A DNA stretch of 64,000 nucleotides from Thysanoteuthis rhombus (GCA_963457665.1 OY735228.1:1723173-1787172), one strand, 5' to 3'; numbered from the stretch's first letter, positions 44,126-55,400 are shown. Numbers and translations are program-made. The notes: generated from the letters alone by a model not told the origin.

Positions 44126-44454
44126 GATTATGAGTCAGACTAAACTTCTGTTTGGACAATCTAATCTTTCACTATTTGTCCCCCACCCAAGAACCAATTG
44201 TGGCACAAGGTTGGTTTAAAATGGGGATACCACACGTGCAAACATGTAGGATGGAAAACACTATCGTTGCAAGGACATAAGAACATTGGTTTTTAGACTC
44301 AACTTCAGAGAACAGTACCAAGCCTCATGGGGTAAAGCCCTATCAGCTATAGCACCACATCTGCATCTGGTCTGAACACTGATCCAGAAAACTGAGCTCC
44401 ACAAGATGTTCAAATCTCTTCTTGCCTTAGATTAAAAACAATTTAGGAATAGAC

Positions 44455-44540
44455 TGAGTGCTCGGTTAATGGTGTGATTAAGTCACTGCATATAAGGCTG
44501 ATGGCTAGAGGATTGTTCCGGTTCGTATATTACTGACCAC
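44455..44540 (+). repeat. Possible tRNA-like sequence
   Basis: GCTCGGTTAATGGTGTGATT (A-box-like) and CCGGTTCGTATATTAC (B-box-like GGTTCG) are about 58 bp apart, as in a tRNA with a long variable arm. No convincing acceptor stem. Probably a SINE head. Confidence 0.35.
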
Positions 44541-44567
44541 AATTTTTCGTTGACTGAAAAAAAGGCC

Positions 44568-44648
44568 TGCCTCTTTTCTTGAATTGTACACCTGACAATG
44601 GCTGAAGAATGGATCAGCTGAAATGCCATATTGACAACATCAAATATG
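44568..44648 (+). repeat. Single arm of foldback family FB-1
   Basis: GCCTCTTTTCTTGAATTGTA, CACCTGACAATGGCTGAAGA, ATGGATCAGCTGAAATGCCA match both arms of 18583-18766. It can fold with CCATAT and ATATGG as a distal stem. Confidence 0.6.
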
Positions 44649-45567
44649 GGAAAACAAGGTTCTATTAAAACGGACTCTTCTCAAAGTTGTGACTAAATTT
44701 AGTTTGATTTTTCCAAGTGGTGACAAGCATTACCTATCTGGCAACAAGAATTGTCTTGTCAGCTGCCAATACAAGCTGCCCTGATTTATGCCAACCAACT
44801 AACAAAAACGCCGGTTTGAAATACGACTGAATACTATCTCTAAAAAACTAAGAATATTTGTGAACCTCACCGTAGTTCATACTTTCACGGCTGGTTGTGC
44901 CACCAGTTCAATTCCAAACAATCAGCGAAAGTATAAGGCTATCAGAATTTCACCAAGTGTCGTCGTTTCAAGTGAACTGGAGGATTGATTTTGTGCCGAT
45001 TTAGTTCACACCGCCTCTTCTTGGAATGTATTCCAAGCATAAAATCAGAGCAGCCTGTATTTCAATCACATGACATATTCTAGGAAAGAAAAACTTATTA
45101 ATGTGTCTTTTCACCTGGCAGCTGTGGGTAGGATGCACATGTTTCTATCGTTTCTCCTCATTCTTTAAAAAGCTGCAATATTATCTAACACTAACTGCTT
45201 TTGTTTTGGTGAATCTCTTTTTATAACATCATAAGTAAACAGTAATTTTATTGTGATCAAGGCTGTCACATTAGTGCCATTCAAAGAAGAAGCAGAAATG
45301 ATAGAAACAGGTGCACTCAACCCACGGCTGCCAGGTAGAACGACACATTAATGAGCGAGGTTTTATTCCTTACAATATGACATATGCACTAGGTTACCTC
45401 AACATGATACCACACTGGCAGTCGAATTAAGAGTAAGTCTAATATTTCTTAAAACTAATTACTAATGCGAAATCATATTCCCCCCTGCCCCGATTTCTAT
45501 TACCAGTAACAGAAAAACCTTAAACATTATTCTGAATTTCTGAAATGAAAAACTATTGTTAAAATTC
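44649..45567. other. No gene visible
   Basis: A short hairpin occurs at 44881-44940 (ATACTTTCACGGCTG with a near-complement CAATCAGCGAAAGTAT). Nothing else recognised. Confidence 0.5.
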
Positions 45568-45569
45568 CT

Positions 45570-45834
45570 CTGATTTATTTGGACTAGTGTCCGCATCTTG
45601 GTCATTATAGTCATAACATTTCGACCATTGCACCCATCAGCTTTCTTCAGGAGTCTGTTGTGGTCAGTAACCTACTGGGAATTTCAGAACAAACCCTTTA
45701 TCTAATCCACTAGATTGTTTGAAATTCCAAGAAGATTACTGAGTACAACAGGCACCTAAAAGCCAGAGGTTACACTGGCTGAAACGTGATGGCGATAACA
45801 ACCATGACGAGGACTCTAGTCCGAATAAATCAGT
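45570..45834. mobile_element. Foldback element FB-2 with arms of about 125 bp
   Basis: The left arm begins CTGATTTATTTGGACTAGTG. The right arm ends CTAGTCCGAATAAATCAGTG, its reverse complement. Inner matching blocks are GTCATAACATTTCGACC against TGGCTGAAACGTGATGGCG-type sequence, and CTGGGAATTTCAGA against GAAATTCCAAGAA. The loop is short (about 45702-45716). Single arms are at 15215-15345 and 49262-49392. Confidence 0.75.
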
Positions 45835-46681
45835 GAATAAAACCTCGAACGATATGGAATTAGTTCATTGATATCATCAAATCATATGACTTCACTGCAG
45901 CCAATTCAGAAGGCATCTTTCGGAGAAGCCACTAATTTGTAGTAGGAGATGTTATCAGTCTTGTTCTTAAGTAAGCATAGCTGTTGATATGGTAATCCAC
46001 TGAATCACTATTGGGCCAATTCACGAGATATCAAAGCATACGTGGGCATTTCTAATCAAATTTCAGGGTGTGGTGATGGTTTCATAATGGCTTGCTGCAA
46101 AACCAACTTTTGATTTCCCCCCTATTTTTTTCTTGAACTTTCAAAGTGAACTTTCAAAGAGAATTTCGCTGATATTATCACCCACTCATCCAGGAAACTG
46201 CGAATAAAGATAGACTTTCCTTAAAAGACTTAATATGACTGTAGTATTGAATTTCTTGAATTAGCAATCAATTAACATGTAATTACATTTTACACATTAT
46301 TTCATTTTGTGATGAAAACAACACCTCCGTTCACTGGTCAACTTATTTTGGGACTCATAATGGACTTCTGATTTTCCGTGGTTCAGTTAAAACGTAGTTG
46401 TTTCTCTTTAACCCAAACACCTGCGGGAATACTGTATTACCTCCTGACTTGCTTCTATTTCACCAGGATACAATGGCAGCTGCTTCAAGCAAGATCTTAG
46501 CTGGTACAGAATTCTATTCTCACTCAATTCCCCACTCTTATGGCCCTGTGCCTGACAAAGTCAAGCAAATATCTACAGAAATCGGCTCCTGATATTATCG
46601 AGTTTCTCTGCCCTCTGTGCTATTATGGTAGCTTGTAGAGTCAGAACTTTTTATTGCATCCTCTTAATTCATGGCTTGGCT
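45835..46681. other. No accepted gene
   Basis: A plus-strand open frame at 46398-46592 contains an acceptor-like TTCTATTTCACCAG before GATACAATGGCAGC, but it has no matching donor or recognised protein. Confidence 0.45.
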
Positions 46682-46783
46682 TTTTCATTGTTCACCCCTT
46701 TTTCGAATTGATCATCCTCAACACACAATACTGCCAAAAGACATTGGTCAGGAGACAGTTGGTACAGAGCAACTAAACTTGTT
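46682..46783 (-). repeat. Dispersed repeat DR-A, 5' fragment
   Basis: Minus-strand AAGTTTAGTTGCTCTG, GACCAATGTCTTTTGGCAGT and GATGATCAATTCGAAAAAG correspond to the first 100 bp of the element. Confidence 0.65.
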
Positions 46784-47640
46784 TGTAGTTATTTTGCAGA
46801 TGTTACCCCCCCCATGTCAAATAGTATTCAGGTATTCTGTACTTTTTAGGAGGGCATGGTTTTTACAAAAATAAAAGCAGAAATTGAAAATAGCGTTCAG
46901 TATTTGTCTAGCAGTGAGAGGCAGCATGTACCCTCTTCTTCCCAAGTCCCAGTCTCGTCTAGCTTCCATTACCCTTAACTATCAATGACTAAGTCTAACA
47001 TGCCAGCATTACCATTTGGGGGGGGGGTGTCTTAGAATGCACAAGAAATTTCCCATAAAAAAAATCAATGGTAATTGCTTCACACCATTTTGGCTTATGA
47101 AAAGTTTTTGTTTTTTTTGTTCTTTTATAGGAATGTTCTACTTTCGGATACTGGAGTCGGATTTTTTTGGAGGGTGTTTGTATGAAAATGAAAAAAAAAA
47201 AAATTAACTCTCCATGGGGGATAAGAACATTTTTTTTTTTTTAATCTATTAAAATCTGTTTTTTTTTTAAAATAAAGTAAAAGAATAAAACTGCTTGAAA
47301 AGGCTTTAACTTGTCGGGGAAAACTAAATAAAAAAGAAAATCAATGTATTCGGCATTTGTTACCATGGTAACCCTCTGTAACAAGACTTAAAACCAGCCA
47401 GATTCTCATCGCCGTCTGCGTTTTCCCTTCATTCATTGATTATCATCATCTCCAACTATTTGCGTAAATTTGTTGATTTTTTAAAACCCGCCAAGTCAAT
47501 ATTTTTATCGTCGCCGGTTTCACAAGTAAATTGATTCTGGAAGTCTCAAAATTGATCTTCCCCCGTGTTATAAACGTCATTAAAACTAGTCCACGGCCCA
47601 TCGATTCACTGACAGCAATTGCAATTATCCGACAGTCTTG
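46784..47640. other. No gene visible
   Basis: G run at 47020-47028, several A/T homopolymers (47190-47280). Nothing else recognised. Confidence 0.45.
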
Positions 47641-47760
47641 ACCGATGGCTGCTACTGATACTATAAGTGTGACAGACGCATGAAGAAAGGAAGACCTGGG
47701 GAGGATGTGGAATAGGGTCAGGTAGTGAAATAAGAGGGTAGGAAGGGAGAAAAGATAAGT
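47641..47760 (+). repeat. Segment related to 54700-54835
   Basis: GATGGCTGCTACTGATACTA, TAAGTGTGACAGACGCAT, a GAAAGG run and AATAAGAGGGTAGG occur in similar order at 54703-54775, and CGATACTATAAGTGTGACAG recurs at 54811-54830. Confidence 0.55.
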
Positions 47761-47905
47761 AGTTCAATGAGAGGGCAGAATTAAAAACAGGAAATACTCC
47801 GCAAAACATTTGACGAGCAAAAAATATTCCTACTCATTGCTAAAAACCAGTTTTGCAACAGTTGGACTAAAACTATCTAGATTCCCCATTTGGAGACAAA
47901 CAAGA

Positions 47906-47998
47906 AAGGTTTTCCCCGGACCGACCATATCTTGAGGGTTTTTCCCCAGACCGACCATATCTTGAGGGTTTTCCCCCAGACTGACCACATCCTAAAAA
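47906..47998 (+). repeat. Short tandem repeat, about 31-bp unit, nearly three copies
   Basis: GGTTTTCCCCGGACCGACCA, TATCTTGAG; GGTTTTTCCCCAGACCGACC, ATATCTTGAG; GGTTTTCCCCCAGACTGACC. Confidence 0.9.
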
Positions 47999-48089
47999 CC
48001 CAAAGATGATGGAAAATACATTATGTCACTTTAAAGATGTTAACATTTACTTGAGGGATAGGCTATTATTAGATTCCCTTTATCTTTTG

Positions 48090-48345
48090 GTTATGGACTT
48101 TTCCATAACACTTCATCATCAACATACCACAGACATTCATCAACTGCTGCCTCCGTGAAATCCTCTGTATCCATTGGCCAGAGAAATTCATCAATAAAGA
48201 ATTGTGGTAAAGAGCAAAGCAAGAACCAATCATCACAGATCCTGAGAAGGAAGTAGAGTTGGATTGGCCACACACTTAGGAAACCTGCCACAAATAGAAA
48301 AAGAGGAAAGGCAGGCCCAGGATCACTGGAGCAGAAATGCAGAGA
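48090..48345 (+). pseudogene. Non-LTR reverse transcriptase C-terminal fragment
   Basis: The plus strand encodes LREILCIHWPEKFINKELW, then a stop, then RAKQEPIITDPEKEV; after a frame change it reads WIGHTLRKPATNRKRGKAG. LR.IL.IHWPEK..N.ELW.....QEPI....RR.W.WIGHTLRKP is a hallmark of the C-terminal region of a common marine-invertebrate non-LTR family. Stops and a frameshift show it is dead. Confidence 0.8.
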
Positions 48346-48489
48346 AACAACCACTCCTGGGGGTGTCTGAAGATTTCCCTGAGTCAAATGCATTGGCAGA
48401 GCATTGTCAAATACTCCTCTCCTCACGAAGAAAACTAATTGACTTATCAATGAATAAGATAAGGAAGCGGCCCAGTACATGGAATCAGA

Positions 48490-48564
48490 TGTTATATATA
48501 TATATATATATATAGTGTGTGTGTGTGTGTGTATATGTATATGTGTGTGTGTGTGTGTGTGTGT
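48490..48564. repeat. (TA)n-(GT)n compound microsatellite
   Basis: TA run at 48490-48514, then two GT runs separated by ATATGTATAT. Confidence 0.95.
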
Positions 48565-48769
48565 AGAAAGCTTTCCAGCTTCGAACACTGGAGATGTAAA
48601 AGGATTTTCCAAACTTTTTGCCATTTCAGTCAGTTCATTTCCAAATTAAATGCAGTTTATCTTAAGCTTTTTGAAGTACAATACTTAAATTTTTCTTGTT
48701 GGGATCATCAGTTATTTACAATGTAACAGTTGGGATTTAAAAATTCAGCGCAATTGAGGTCATTATATG

Positions 48770-48830
48770 AGGAGATGGGAAAAGGCCTTTGTCCAGCAGT
48801 AGACTGCTGCTGATGATGATGATGATGACA
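48770..48830 (+). repeat. RTE-like 3' terminus with (GAT)n tail
   Basis: GAGATGGGAAAAGGCCTTTG, CCAGCAGTAGACTGCTG, then GATGATGATGATGATGAC. The same coding end is at 26060 and 44085, but only here is the trinucleotide tail kept. RTE elements typically end in a short microsatellite. Confidence 0.7.
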
Positions 48831-49039
48831 AAATATGTAAATGATTAGAGCTTTTCTCACTCATATGTTTTTTTTGTTTTTTTTCAATTTATATCATACA
48901 GACATGCCGGAGCAGAGTTCTAGAGCTCAGGCAGCACTGCTTCCATTCAAATCCACCTGCAGCCTACGAACTACGTAGATGGCTTATTATCAAACACCAA
49001 ATTACGTAGATTAGCATCTTCATCTCAGTTGTTCCATAG

Positions 49040-49215
49040 CAATAGTCTCCAACCAACAGAGCCACAGACACAGAGAGTATGTCTTACCAGGCCACACGAA
49101 AATAATATGATTTGGAGATCATCATTTAGATTTTCTTCATAAAATTAAAAAGAATTTGAAATATTTCCTAGGATCTTAATATCAAGTAATAAATCAATTT
49201 GACAAACCCTTTTTG
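49040..49215 (+). repeat. Possible hAT-like MITE remnant
   Basis: AATAGTCTCCAACCAACAGA and AGGATCTTAATATCAAGTAA parallel CAGTGGTCTCTAACC at 39119 and TTGGATCTTAATATCAAATT at 39221. One end only. Confidence 0.4.
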
Positions 49216-49261
49216 AAATGAAATTGAATGTATTAGCCACTTAAAAGTGACTTTTAGTTGA

Positions 49262-49392
49262 CTTGGCTATATTCCAGCAGTGATTACCACCCTTTCCTTT
49301 TGGTGGTCTGGAGAAGGCCTGAGAGTAAAGCAGCAGAAACTCTGTGACTAACAACACAGATGAAGGCACTAGTCAGAATAATTCAGTAGATG
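49262..49392 (+). repeat. Single arm of foldback family FB-2
   Basis: GGTGGTCTGGAGAAGGCCTG, AGCAGAAACTCTGTGACTAA, GAAGGCACTAGTCAGAATAA, TTCAGT. The end is collinear with the right arm of 45570-45834. Confidence 0.55.
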
Positions 49393-50305
49393 ATAATGAT
49401 AATTCCTCATCTTAGAAATTCAGACAAAAAGTGCACAACTCAACATGTAGAGATGTTGAATCAGTAGAGAAATATTATTCATCTCTTCAGTTGTTGAAAA
49501 TCACTTCTTGGCCTATTAGCTCTGAAGCAAGAGAAGCGTAATGTCTGGTTGCAGGAGGCCGTCCCCCAGGATGCCCCTCTCATTGCACACCCCAAGGTAT
49601 AGAGTCAGGATCAATCCCCAAAGAGAAGTGCCAGGAGAACTAGGCAATTTTTGGCACAAGCCACGCATATCCACTATCTTCTGTCACATTCCGCACTAGT
49701 GAGGAGGTGGATAAATAATGCCTTTTTTTCAGTTGTTGAGTTTTGACATCATTTTAGGTTTGGCTCAGTCATCAGAGTAGCAGATTGGTAGCAAAGAGGT
49801 TTCAAGTCTGGTACAATCAGCCTTTTGGTTAAGAGCACAGTGTAGTATATGTATTCATCGACTCAATTTCTGATATGTCCATGATATGGGGACTTCAATA
49901 ATAAACGGATACTTCAGTAGATAGATTCCTAACCTATCATGGGTTCATGGGTTAGAAATGTATCAATGAATTTATATCTACTCATGGGCAGATTATGGTT
50001 CTCAACCTTAAAATAAATCAAATTACATTGTTTCTTCTTTGACTCAAATTAAATCATTCTTTTTCACACAACAACTATGATTGAAGTCATTAAACATTAG
50101 AGACGTATTAGATATCAAGCTGATAAGAACAGATACAACACTTTGCTATCAGGCAGAGAAGCCACATTCCGAATGGGGCCACAGGATTACAATCACGCCC
50201 CCAAGTTCCAACCTTCAGGCTGGCAAACTCACAGGGGGGAGAAGAACTGATTTCTTTTCTGGGGTCAATTCAGGCACGCTTAACCTTCATGGTCAAAATG
50301 GAGGT
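49393..50305. other. No gene visible; weak tRNA-like patch
   Basis: At 49755-49825, TTTGGCTCAGTCATCAGAGT and GAGGTTTCAAGTCTGG are arranged like an A and B box, and TTTTGGTTAAGAGCACAGTG follows. Otherwise unique sequence. Confidence 0.4.
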
Positions 50306-50460
50306 TAAACGTTAAAACGGAATCAGTAACCAGAGTTCAAGTTTTGGCCACAGCTGTTTTCATTCACTTTGCACTATTTGAGAAAGGCATGAATCCACTT
50401 CTTCCCCCAGCTATAGGTACATAGCAAGGTCTCGTATGGCAGTTCATCTAAGAGATGGTT
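50306..50460 (+). repeat. tRNA-derived SINE, family B
   Basis: GGAATCAGTAACCAGAGTTC (B-box region), TTTGCACTATTTGAGAAAGG, CATGAATCCACTTCTTCCCC, AGCTATAGGTACATAGCAAG. The 5' end is degraded. Confidence 0.65.
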
Positions 50461-50747
50461 GCTCTGACAGAAAAAAAAAAACAACAGCTTGGCAGTCGCC
50501 ACAGTCCAGATTAAAGAAAAGGGCTTGGCATGTGGCTAGGAACTCCAGCCCATAAAAACCTATGTGTTACTAAAACTGCTGCAGACTGGTTGTGGCCCTA
50601 TGCTCCACAAAGTGTCAATTGAAATAAACAAAAAATCATAGCCAAAACTATTATTGATATCAACAACCGAACAACAAGGCAAGGATTCACACCAAGCTTC
50701 AGACCCTCACGTAACAGCCTAAACATACCAGTAAGAAAACATCAACC

Positions 50748-51122
50748 GGAACTGTCAACATAGGTTTCTTCGGGATTTTTTTTAGGCCACCAATGGTGCT
50801 AAAGGACTGAAAAATTCAACATTTACTCCTTATTACATCTAGAAAAAACTTTTTTTCATCTATTAAAAAAAAATCCCCTTGAATAAGTTTTCAGAGGGGG
50901 ATTCAATTCACAATTTAAGTTCATGGTAAATTGATCAGTTAGGTTGTGTATGCAGTATTCAAACTTATTTCCTGAAAATTCAAACTTTTTTTTACCAATC
51001 ACTGGCCAACAAATGACAAGAGAAATTATTCATCGATTGACCCCCCCCCCACTTTGCAATAGATCAACTAAAACATGGCATGCTGCCAAAAGACATTCAC
51101 CCCATGATGGTTCCTACGTTCT
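50748..51122 (-). repeat. Dispersed repeat DR-A
   Basis: GGAACTGTCAACATAGGTTTC at its left edge is the element's 3' end; CACTGGCCAACAAATGACAA and AACATGGCATGCTGCC are its 5' half. A C run is at 51041-51050. It faces the plus-strand copy at 51458, 0.3 kb away, in the same tail-out arrangement as 41368/42203. Confidence 0.82.
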
Positions 51123-51457
51123 ATATTAGAGCTCAAAATGAGATCACGTCATTGGAACATTTTGCAATTTCAAGTACAGCTGGGGAAAGCTGTAATATTT
51201 GTTTTATTCTATTTATGGGGGACAATTCAAGTTCATTAGAATAAATTAGGTTGAGAAATTGCTTTAAAAACTAGGGCAAAAAGTAGTGACATCAAAGTCA
51301 TTTATTTGCTCTGACCTTACAAAAAAACTACTCTCCAAATACATCCACCCCTGGTATAAAATGTTAGCAATTTATTTGTCCTAAATTCCTCTCAAGTGGT
51401 AATCTATAAATAACCCATTTTACTTCTCAAGTGGAATTAATTCCAAAAATTTTGGAA

Positions 51458-51870
51458 CAGGTCTGGTAAGTCACTCAATAGAAACCATCATGTGACCAAT
51501 GACTTTGAGCAACAAGTCATGTTGGGGGTGATCAATTAAAAATGGGAAAAGGGATGATCAATGATTAACTCTCTTCTCTCGCATTTTGATGGGCAGTGAT
51601 CACTAAAAAAATCTGAATTCCCCCCAAAACAAGTGCAAATACTGCTGGACATAATTAAAGGACCAATCTAGCATGAACTTATATTGCCAATTGACCCCCA
51701 CCCCCACCCCACCATAAAACCTACTTAGGAAAGGAAAAAGAAATTTTCCCAGACATAATAAAGAATAAATCTTTTAAATTTCAGAACTCTAGTTCCTTTG
51801 GTACAGCCTGTGTATGCAATACATAGCCAGACCAGTTCAAAAACTGAAGAAACTATGTTGACAGTTCCTG
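51458..51870 (+). repeat. Dispersed repeat DR-A, full-length copy
   Basis: CAGGTCTGGTAAGTCACTCA, CATGTTGGGGGTGATCAATT, GATGGGCAGTGATCACTAAA, CTATGTTGACAGTTCCTG end. Confidence 0.85.
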
Positions 51871-52628
51871 ATAAGTAAAATTTCCAGAGTACCTATGAGC
51901 AATCTATCACACAATGTAGTAAAAACACTCCTAGTACTACTACGATTTTTAGTCAAGAAAGAGATGTGAAATGAGTACAAGTGTAGATGAATAAGTCCGC
52001 AGCCTGCCACATCATAAGCTGAATTTTGATCTGAAATTTTCACTGTATTGTGTTCAATGCACGTCTATCAAAAAAATCTATAAAAGACAAAAAAAAGATT
52101 CCTGCAGTTGGTTGAGGATATAAAAATATTCTTTCACACTTGCATTGCAAGTAAGAGAGAAAATAATTGGGAAAATCAGAATCTATTTATGTTACAACGT
52201 TGAACTAGAAAGAAAAAAAAACTGGAAAGCAAAGTCACACTAAATAAAAAATAGAAATTTTTTTTTTTCTTGGAGTGAAGGAAAAGTTGTAAGAGAGAAG
52301 TTATTGAAATTGGTAAAAGATGCACCCAAATCGGACAACTTGATATTAACAGCATAATTTGAGTTTCTGTCTGAAAGCTGCGGATTTATTCTGTGAAATA
52401 TCGAGATAATGACAAAAGGTTAAGAAGAAACCATGAGTTATGACAAATGGTTGAGGTAAGTAGAAAACATTTATCTTCTTTTTTCCCCCAGTAGCAAACT
52501 TTTTTCTAATTTTTTTGAGAGGTTGTTCAAGGTTAATAGAGAAAATACCAAAAGCTCAAGAAAAAAGAAAAGAAAAAAAGACAAATGTATATAATCATGT
52601 TCGAAAGAGAATGGAACTATATTGCAAT
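51871..52628. other. No gene visible
   Basis: AT-rich with homopolymers at about 52208-52218 and 52258-52269. Confidence 0.5.
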
Positions 52629-52849
52629 GATTGCCAGATTGGGCTATAAGAAGAGATAATCCGAGGTTTATCTCAAAGACTTACCCAATATAGATATTGA
52701 AATAGCGTAAAATTTGGAAATTTTGAGGCTGGTATTGAACTTCTGCCTCCAGACTCACTCAAATTAGACATCATTACAATGCCTGTGTCGAGTAAGTCTC
52801 AAAGATAGACCAAGGATCATCTCCCCTGGTAGCCCAATCTGGCAACCTT
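52629..52849. mobile_element. Foldback MITE FB-4 with 55-bp inverted arms
   Basis: Left arm 52629-52685: GATTGCCAGATTGGGCTATA, then GATAATCC, TTTATCTCAAAGACTTAC. Right arm 52792-52849 read on the minus strand: GGTTGCCAGATTGGGCTACC, GATGATCC, CTATCTTTGAGACTTACT. About 105 bp of unique centre. No target duplication is evident. Confidence 0.8.
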
Positions 52850-54154
52850 GTATAAAGTCTACGTAGGCCACTTGGCCAAAAATTAAGAGCCTATTACGCA
52901 TTTTGTAATAAAAGCATAAAACTTGGTACACTTATAGCCAAAAGCATTTGAAAAAATTTGGATATAAAGCCATCATGAATTTTCAATATGTCACCCATGG
53001 CAGCCATTTTAAAAATGGCTGTCAGCGACAACACTTTTCAGATGAATTTTCTTATCAACAATATATAATATTGGTTGATTCTTTTACCACACATAGTTCT
53101 TGGAATTGATACATGGATAATACATGCAAGTCATTGAAAATCCAACATAATGCCATAACTGGTATAAAATTGTTATTGAAATGAGATTGTGTAGACTAGT
53201 CTGATATGAATGATCTTGTCATATCATACATCTGTTAAGATACAGAATTTAAATCTGGAACTTCAGAATTGCTCAGAAGCTTCCTTCTATCTCATAATTG
53301 AAGACTCAAGACATGGGGTAAGAATAACTGGCTTAAACTAGGGTCTACCATGGGAAAATTTTTTCAGCTCTTTCATAGAAATTTTAATATATCTAAATTT
53401 TTTCATGGGTAATAATCAGTAGACTTCAATATATGGAGAAAGTTTGCTATATTTTCCATTTTATATCATTCCTATCTATCTAAATATTATTGTATTGTAC
53501 TATTTGATGACTAGAGGGAAAGGAAGAACCATCATAATATTATCAAAATAATCCAAGAATGTTGAAAAAAAACAAAAGAAAAAAAAAAACATAAGTTGCA
53601 TGGATTCCTCAATGCCTGGCATCAATACCAAAATAACTATAAATTTGGAAAACCTACCAAAACCGTTTTTAATGAGATCTATTGATTTTTTTTCTCCTCT
53701 TAATTCAGAAATAAAAAAAAAAGAAAAAGATTCTCTTGTTGGGATTAAGTTTATTTTTCTGAAAGAAGAAATGTCCACTAGGTCAGGTTATCTCAAAAGC
53801 AGCAGATAAAGGTTTTAAAATCTCAAGATCTAAGAGGTTTATGGAATGGGGGGGAAAAAAAATGAAACTATCAGGTTTTTTTATCTTTTTTTGTTAAGTT
53901 TATCCTGTTTATGATATATGAGCTATTCTCCCCTGAAAAAAAATTCACGGATATATTTTGATTCTAGAAGATTTTTCTGAGAAAAGAAGATAAATAGAGG
54001 GGAACAGTCCATTGTTAAAATAGTGGGTGGGTAGGAGATATTTTTTATCATCAAAATTGTTACCTTCAATAGGAAGAGTCCATTGTTACAGACAAACAAA
54101 AAAATAAACTAAATAAGAAATTTACGGAGAGAAAAAATTGAACTTGGCCTTTTT
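52850..54154. other. No gene visible
   Basis: Around 53005-53030 is an AGCCATTTTAAAAATGGCTG palindrome of 20 bp. Otherwise AT-rich with A runs. Confidence 0.5.
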
Positions 54155-54525
54155 GTTCACCGAAGTTAGGAGAGGTATATGTTTTTACCAATGTCTAACT
54201 GTCTATCTTACAATATCTCCCGAAGTTCTCAAATTTCAGTGAAATTTAGTAAAGGCTGTGCTATGGAAGAAGTGATTAAGTTTTGGGTTGGATCCAGGAA
54301 TTTCTTTCTGATTGAGAGAGATTTTGAGTTTTTCAATTTTTTTATTATCCAATGGGAAAAGCTGTTAAAAATGAACAGATCACTGATAGGATAGATTCAG
54401 ATTTTAAGGGAAGTAATTAAATATTTTTACATTCAAACTTCTCTCTCATCCAATCGTTTCAATTTTCATTTTTGTTAGTGTACAGCACTGGCAGAAATAT
54501 GCACTCCAAGCGCATTCTGGTTTTG
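54155..54525 (+). repeat. Dispersed repeat DR-I
   Basis: CCGAAGTTAGGAGAGGTATA, CCGAAGTTCTCAAATTTCAG, AGAAGTGATTAAGTTTTGGG, GGATCCAGGAATTTC and the end CACTGGCAGAAATATGCACT. Confidence 0.65.
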
Positions 54526-54699
54526 TTTTTGTTAAATCAATCCTTTTTATGAAAAGCAAGGAAACATGTATTTGGCACAGGATATATAAAATCAATGGGT
54601 ACAAACATATATCCATGCACAAATTTGAGCATTTATCATATAGCTAGTCGTTGACCTGTTGCTTCACTGATGATAATCAACTTAAAAACAACAAGCTCA

Positions 54700-54840
54700 G
54701 CTGATGGCTGCTACTGACACTACCAGAGCAACAGACACATTAGGAAAGGGAGAGAAGCTATTCAATAAGAGGGTGGGGTTGAAAAGAAAAGGACTGATGG
54801 TGGTGGTTACCGATACTATAAGTGTGACAGACACGATTCT
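54700..54840 (+). repeat. Local duplication of a 'GCTACTGACACTA...GACAGAC' motif
   Basis: GATGGCTGCTACTGACACTA and AGCAACAGACACATTAGG at 54703-54742; GTTACCGATACTATAAGTGT and GACAGACAC at 54807-54834. A 60-aa frame covers both (ATDTTRATDTLG and VTDTISVTDTIL), but the third copy at 47641 is out of context, so this looks like a repeat rather than a gene. Confidence 0.5.
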
Positions 54841-55021
54841 TGATGACCATAAGACTAATGTCAATCCAAATTTTATAGAAAAATGAATTCATTATCTTTG
54901 GATATAAAGCAGGACTGAAGGGTTGTCATTCATTCGTCACTCACAGTCAGGCCAGTCATAGGGTTCAGGGGGTGGGGGAGTTTTGGCTTCCGTTGAGTGC
55001 AGGCTCCTCATATAATCCCCA

Positions 55022-55120
55022 GCTGCTTACGGCACCTGCTTTTTCCCAGACTAGACTCAACATTGCTCAACTTCGGTGATCATACAAAAATCGGTGGGTC
55101 CTACGTGATTTGGCTATAAC
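55022..55120 (-). repeat. 5S rRNA-derived SINE head
   Basis: Minus strand: TTATAGCCAAATCACGTAGG, TGATCACCGAAGTTGAGCA, ATGTTGAGTCTAGTCTGGG, then GCAGGTGCCGTAAGCAGC, the last corresponding to the 5S 3' stem. About 25 bp around the middle of box C are deleted. Confidence 0.72.
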
Positions 55121-55300
55121 ATTTGTATTCAATGAAGATTGGAGATCTACCAACATCAACCATGTAAACATTGATCTTTTTTCTCATATATTGGCTGAAT
55201 GATCATGTTCTATTCATAACAACGTCTTCATTCAATAATGATTGGTGAAGAGCTCTAGGGTAAACAGTCAGCAGACCCGAGCACCATTGTGCCCTCTGAG

Positions 55301-55400
55301 CCAGTGATTCTGAATGCGGGGTGCATGCCCCAATAGGGAGTGATTTCAGGGGAGTGGTCAGACTTTGGGTAGGAAAAAAAAAATTTCACAATGAGAGGGA
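55301..55400 (+). mobile_element. hAT-like MITE terminus
   Basis: CAGTGATTCTGAATGCGGGG then TGCATGCCCC resembles the CAGTGGTTCTCAA terminus of hAT MITEs such as 40370-40659. The other end is not found before the DR-A copy at 55482. Confidence 0.4.

Noticed and set aside
48091..48624. 177-residue minus-strand open frame
   Set aside because: Antisense to a plus-strand reverse transcriptase remnant and running through a microsatellite.
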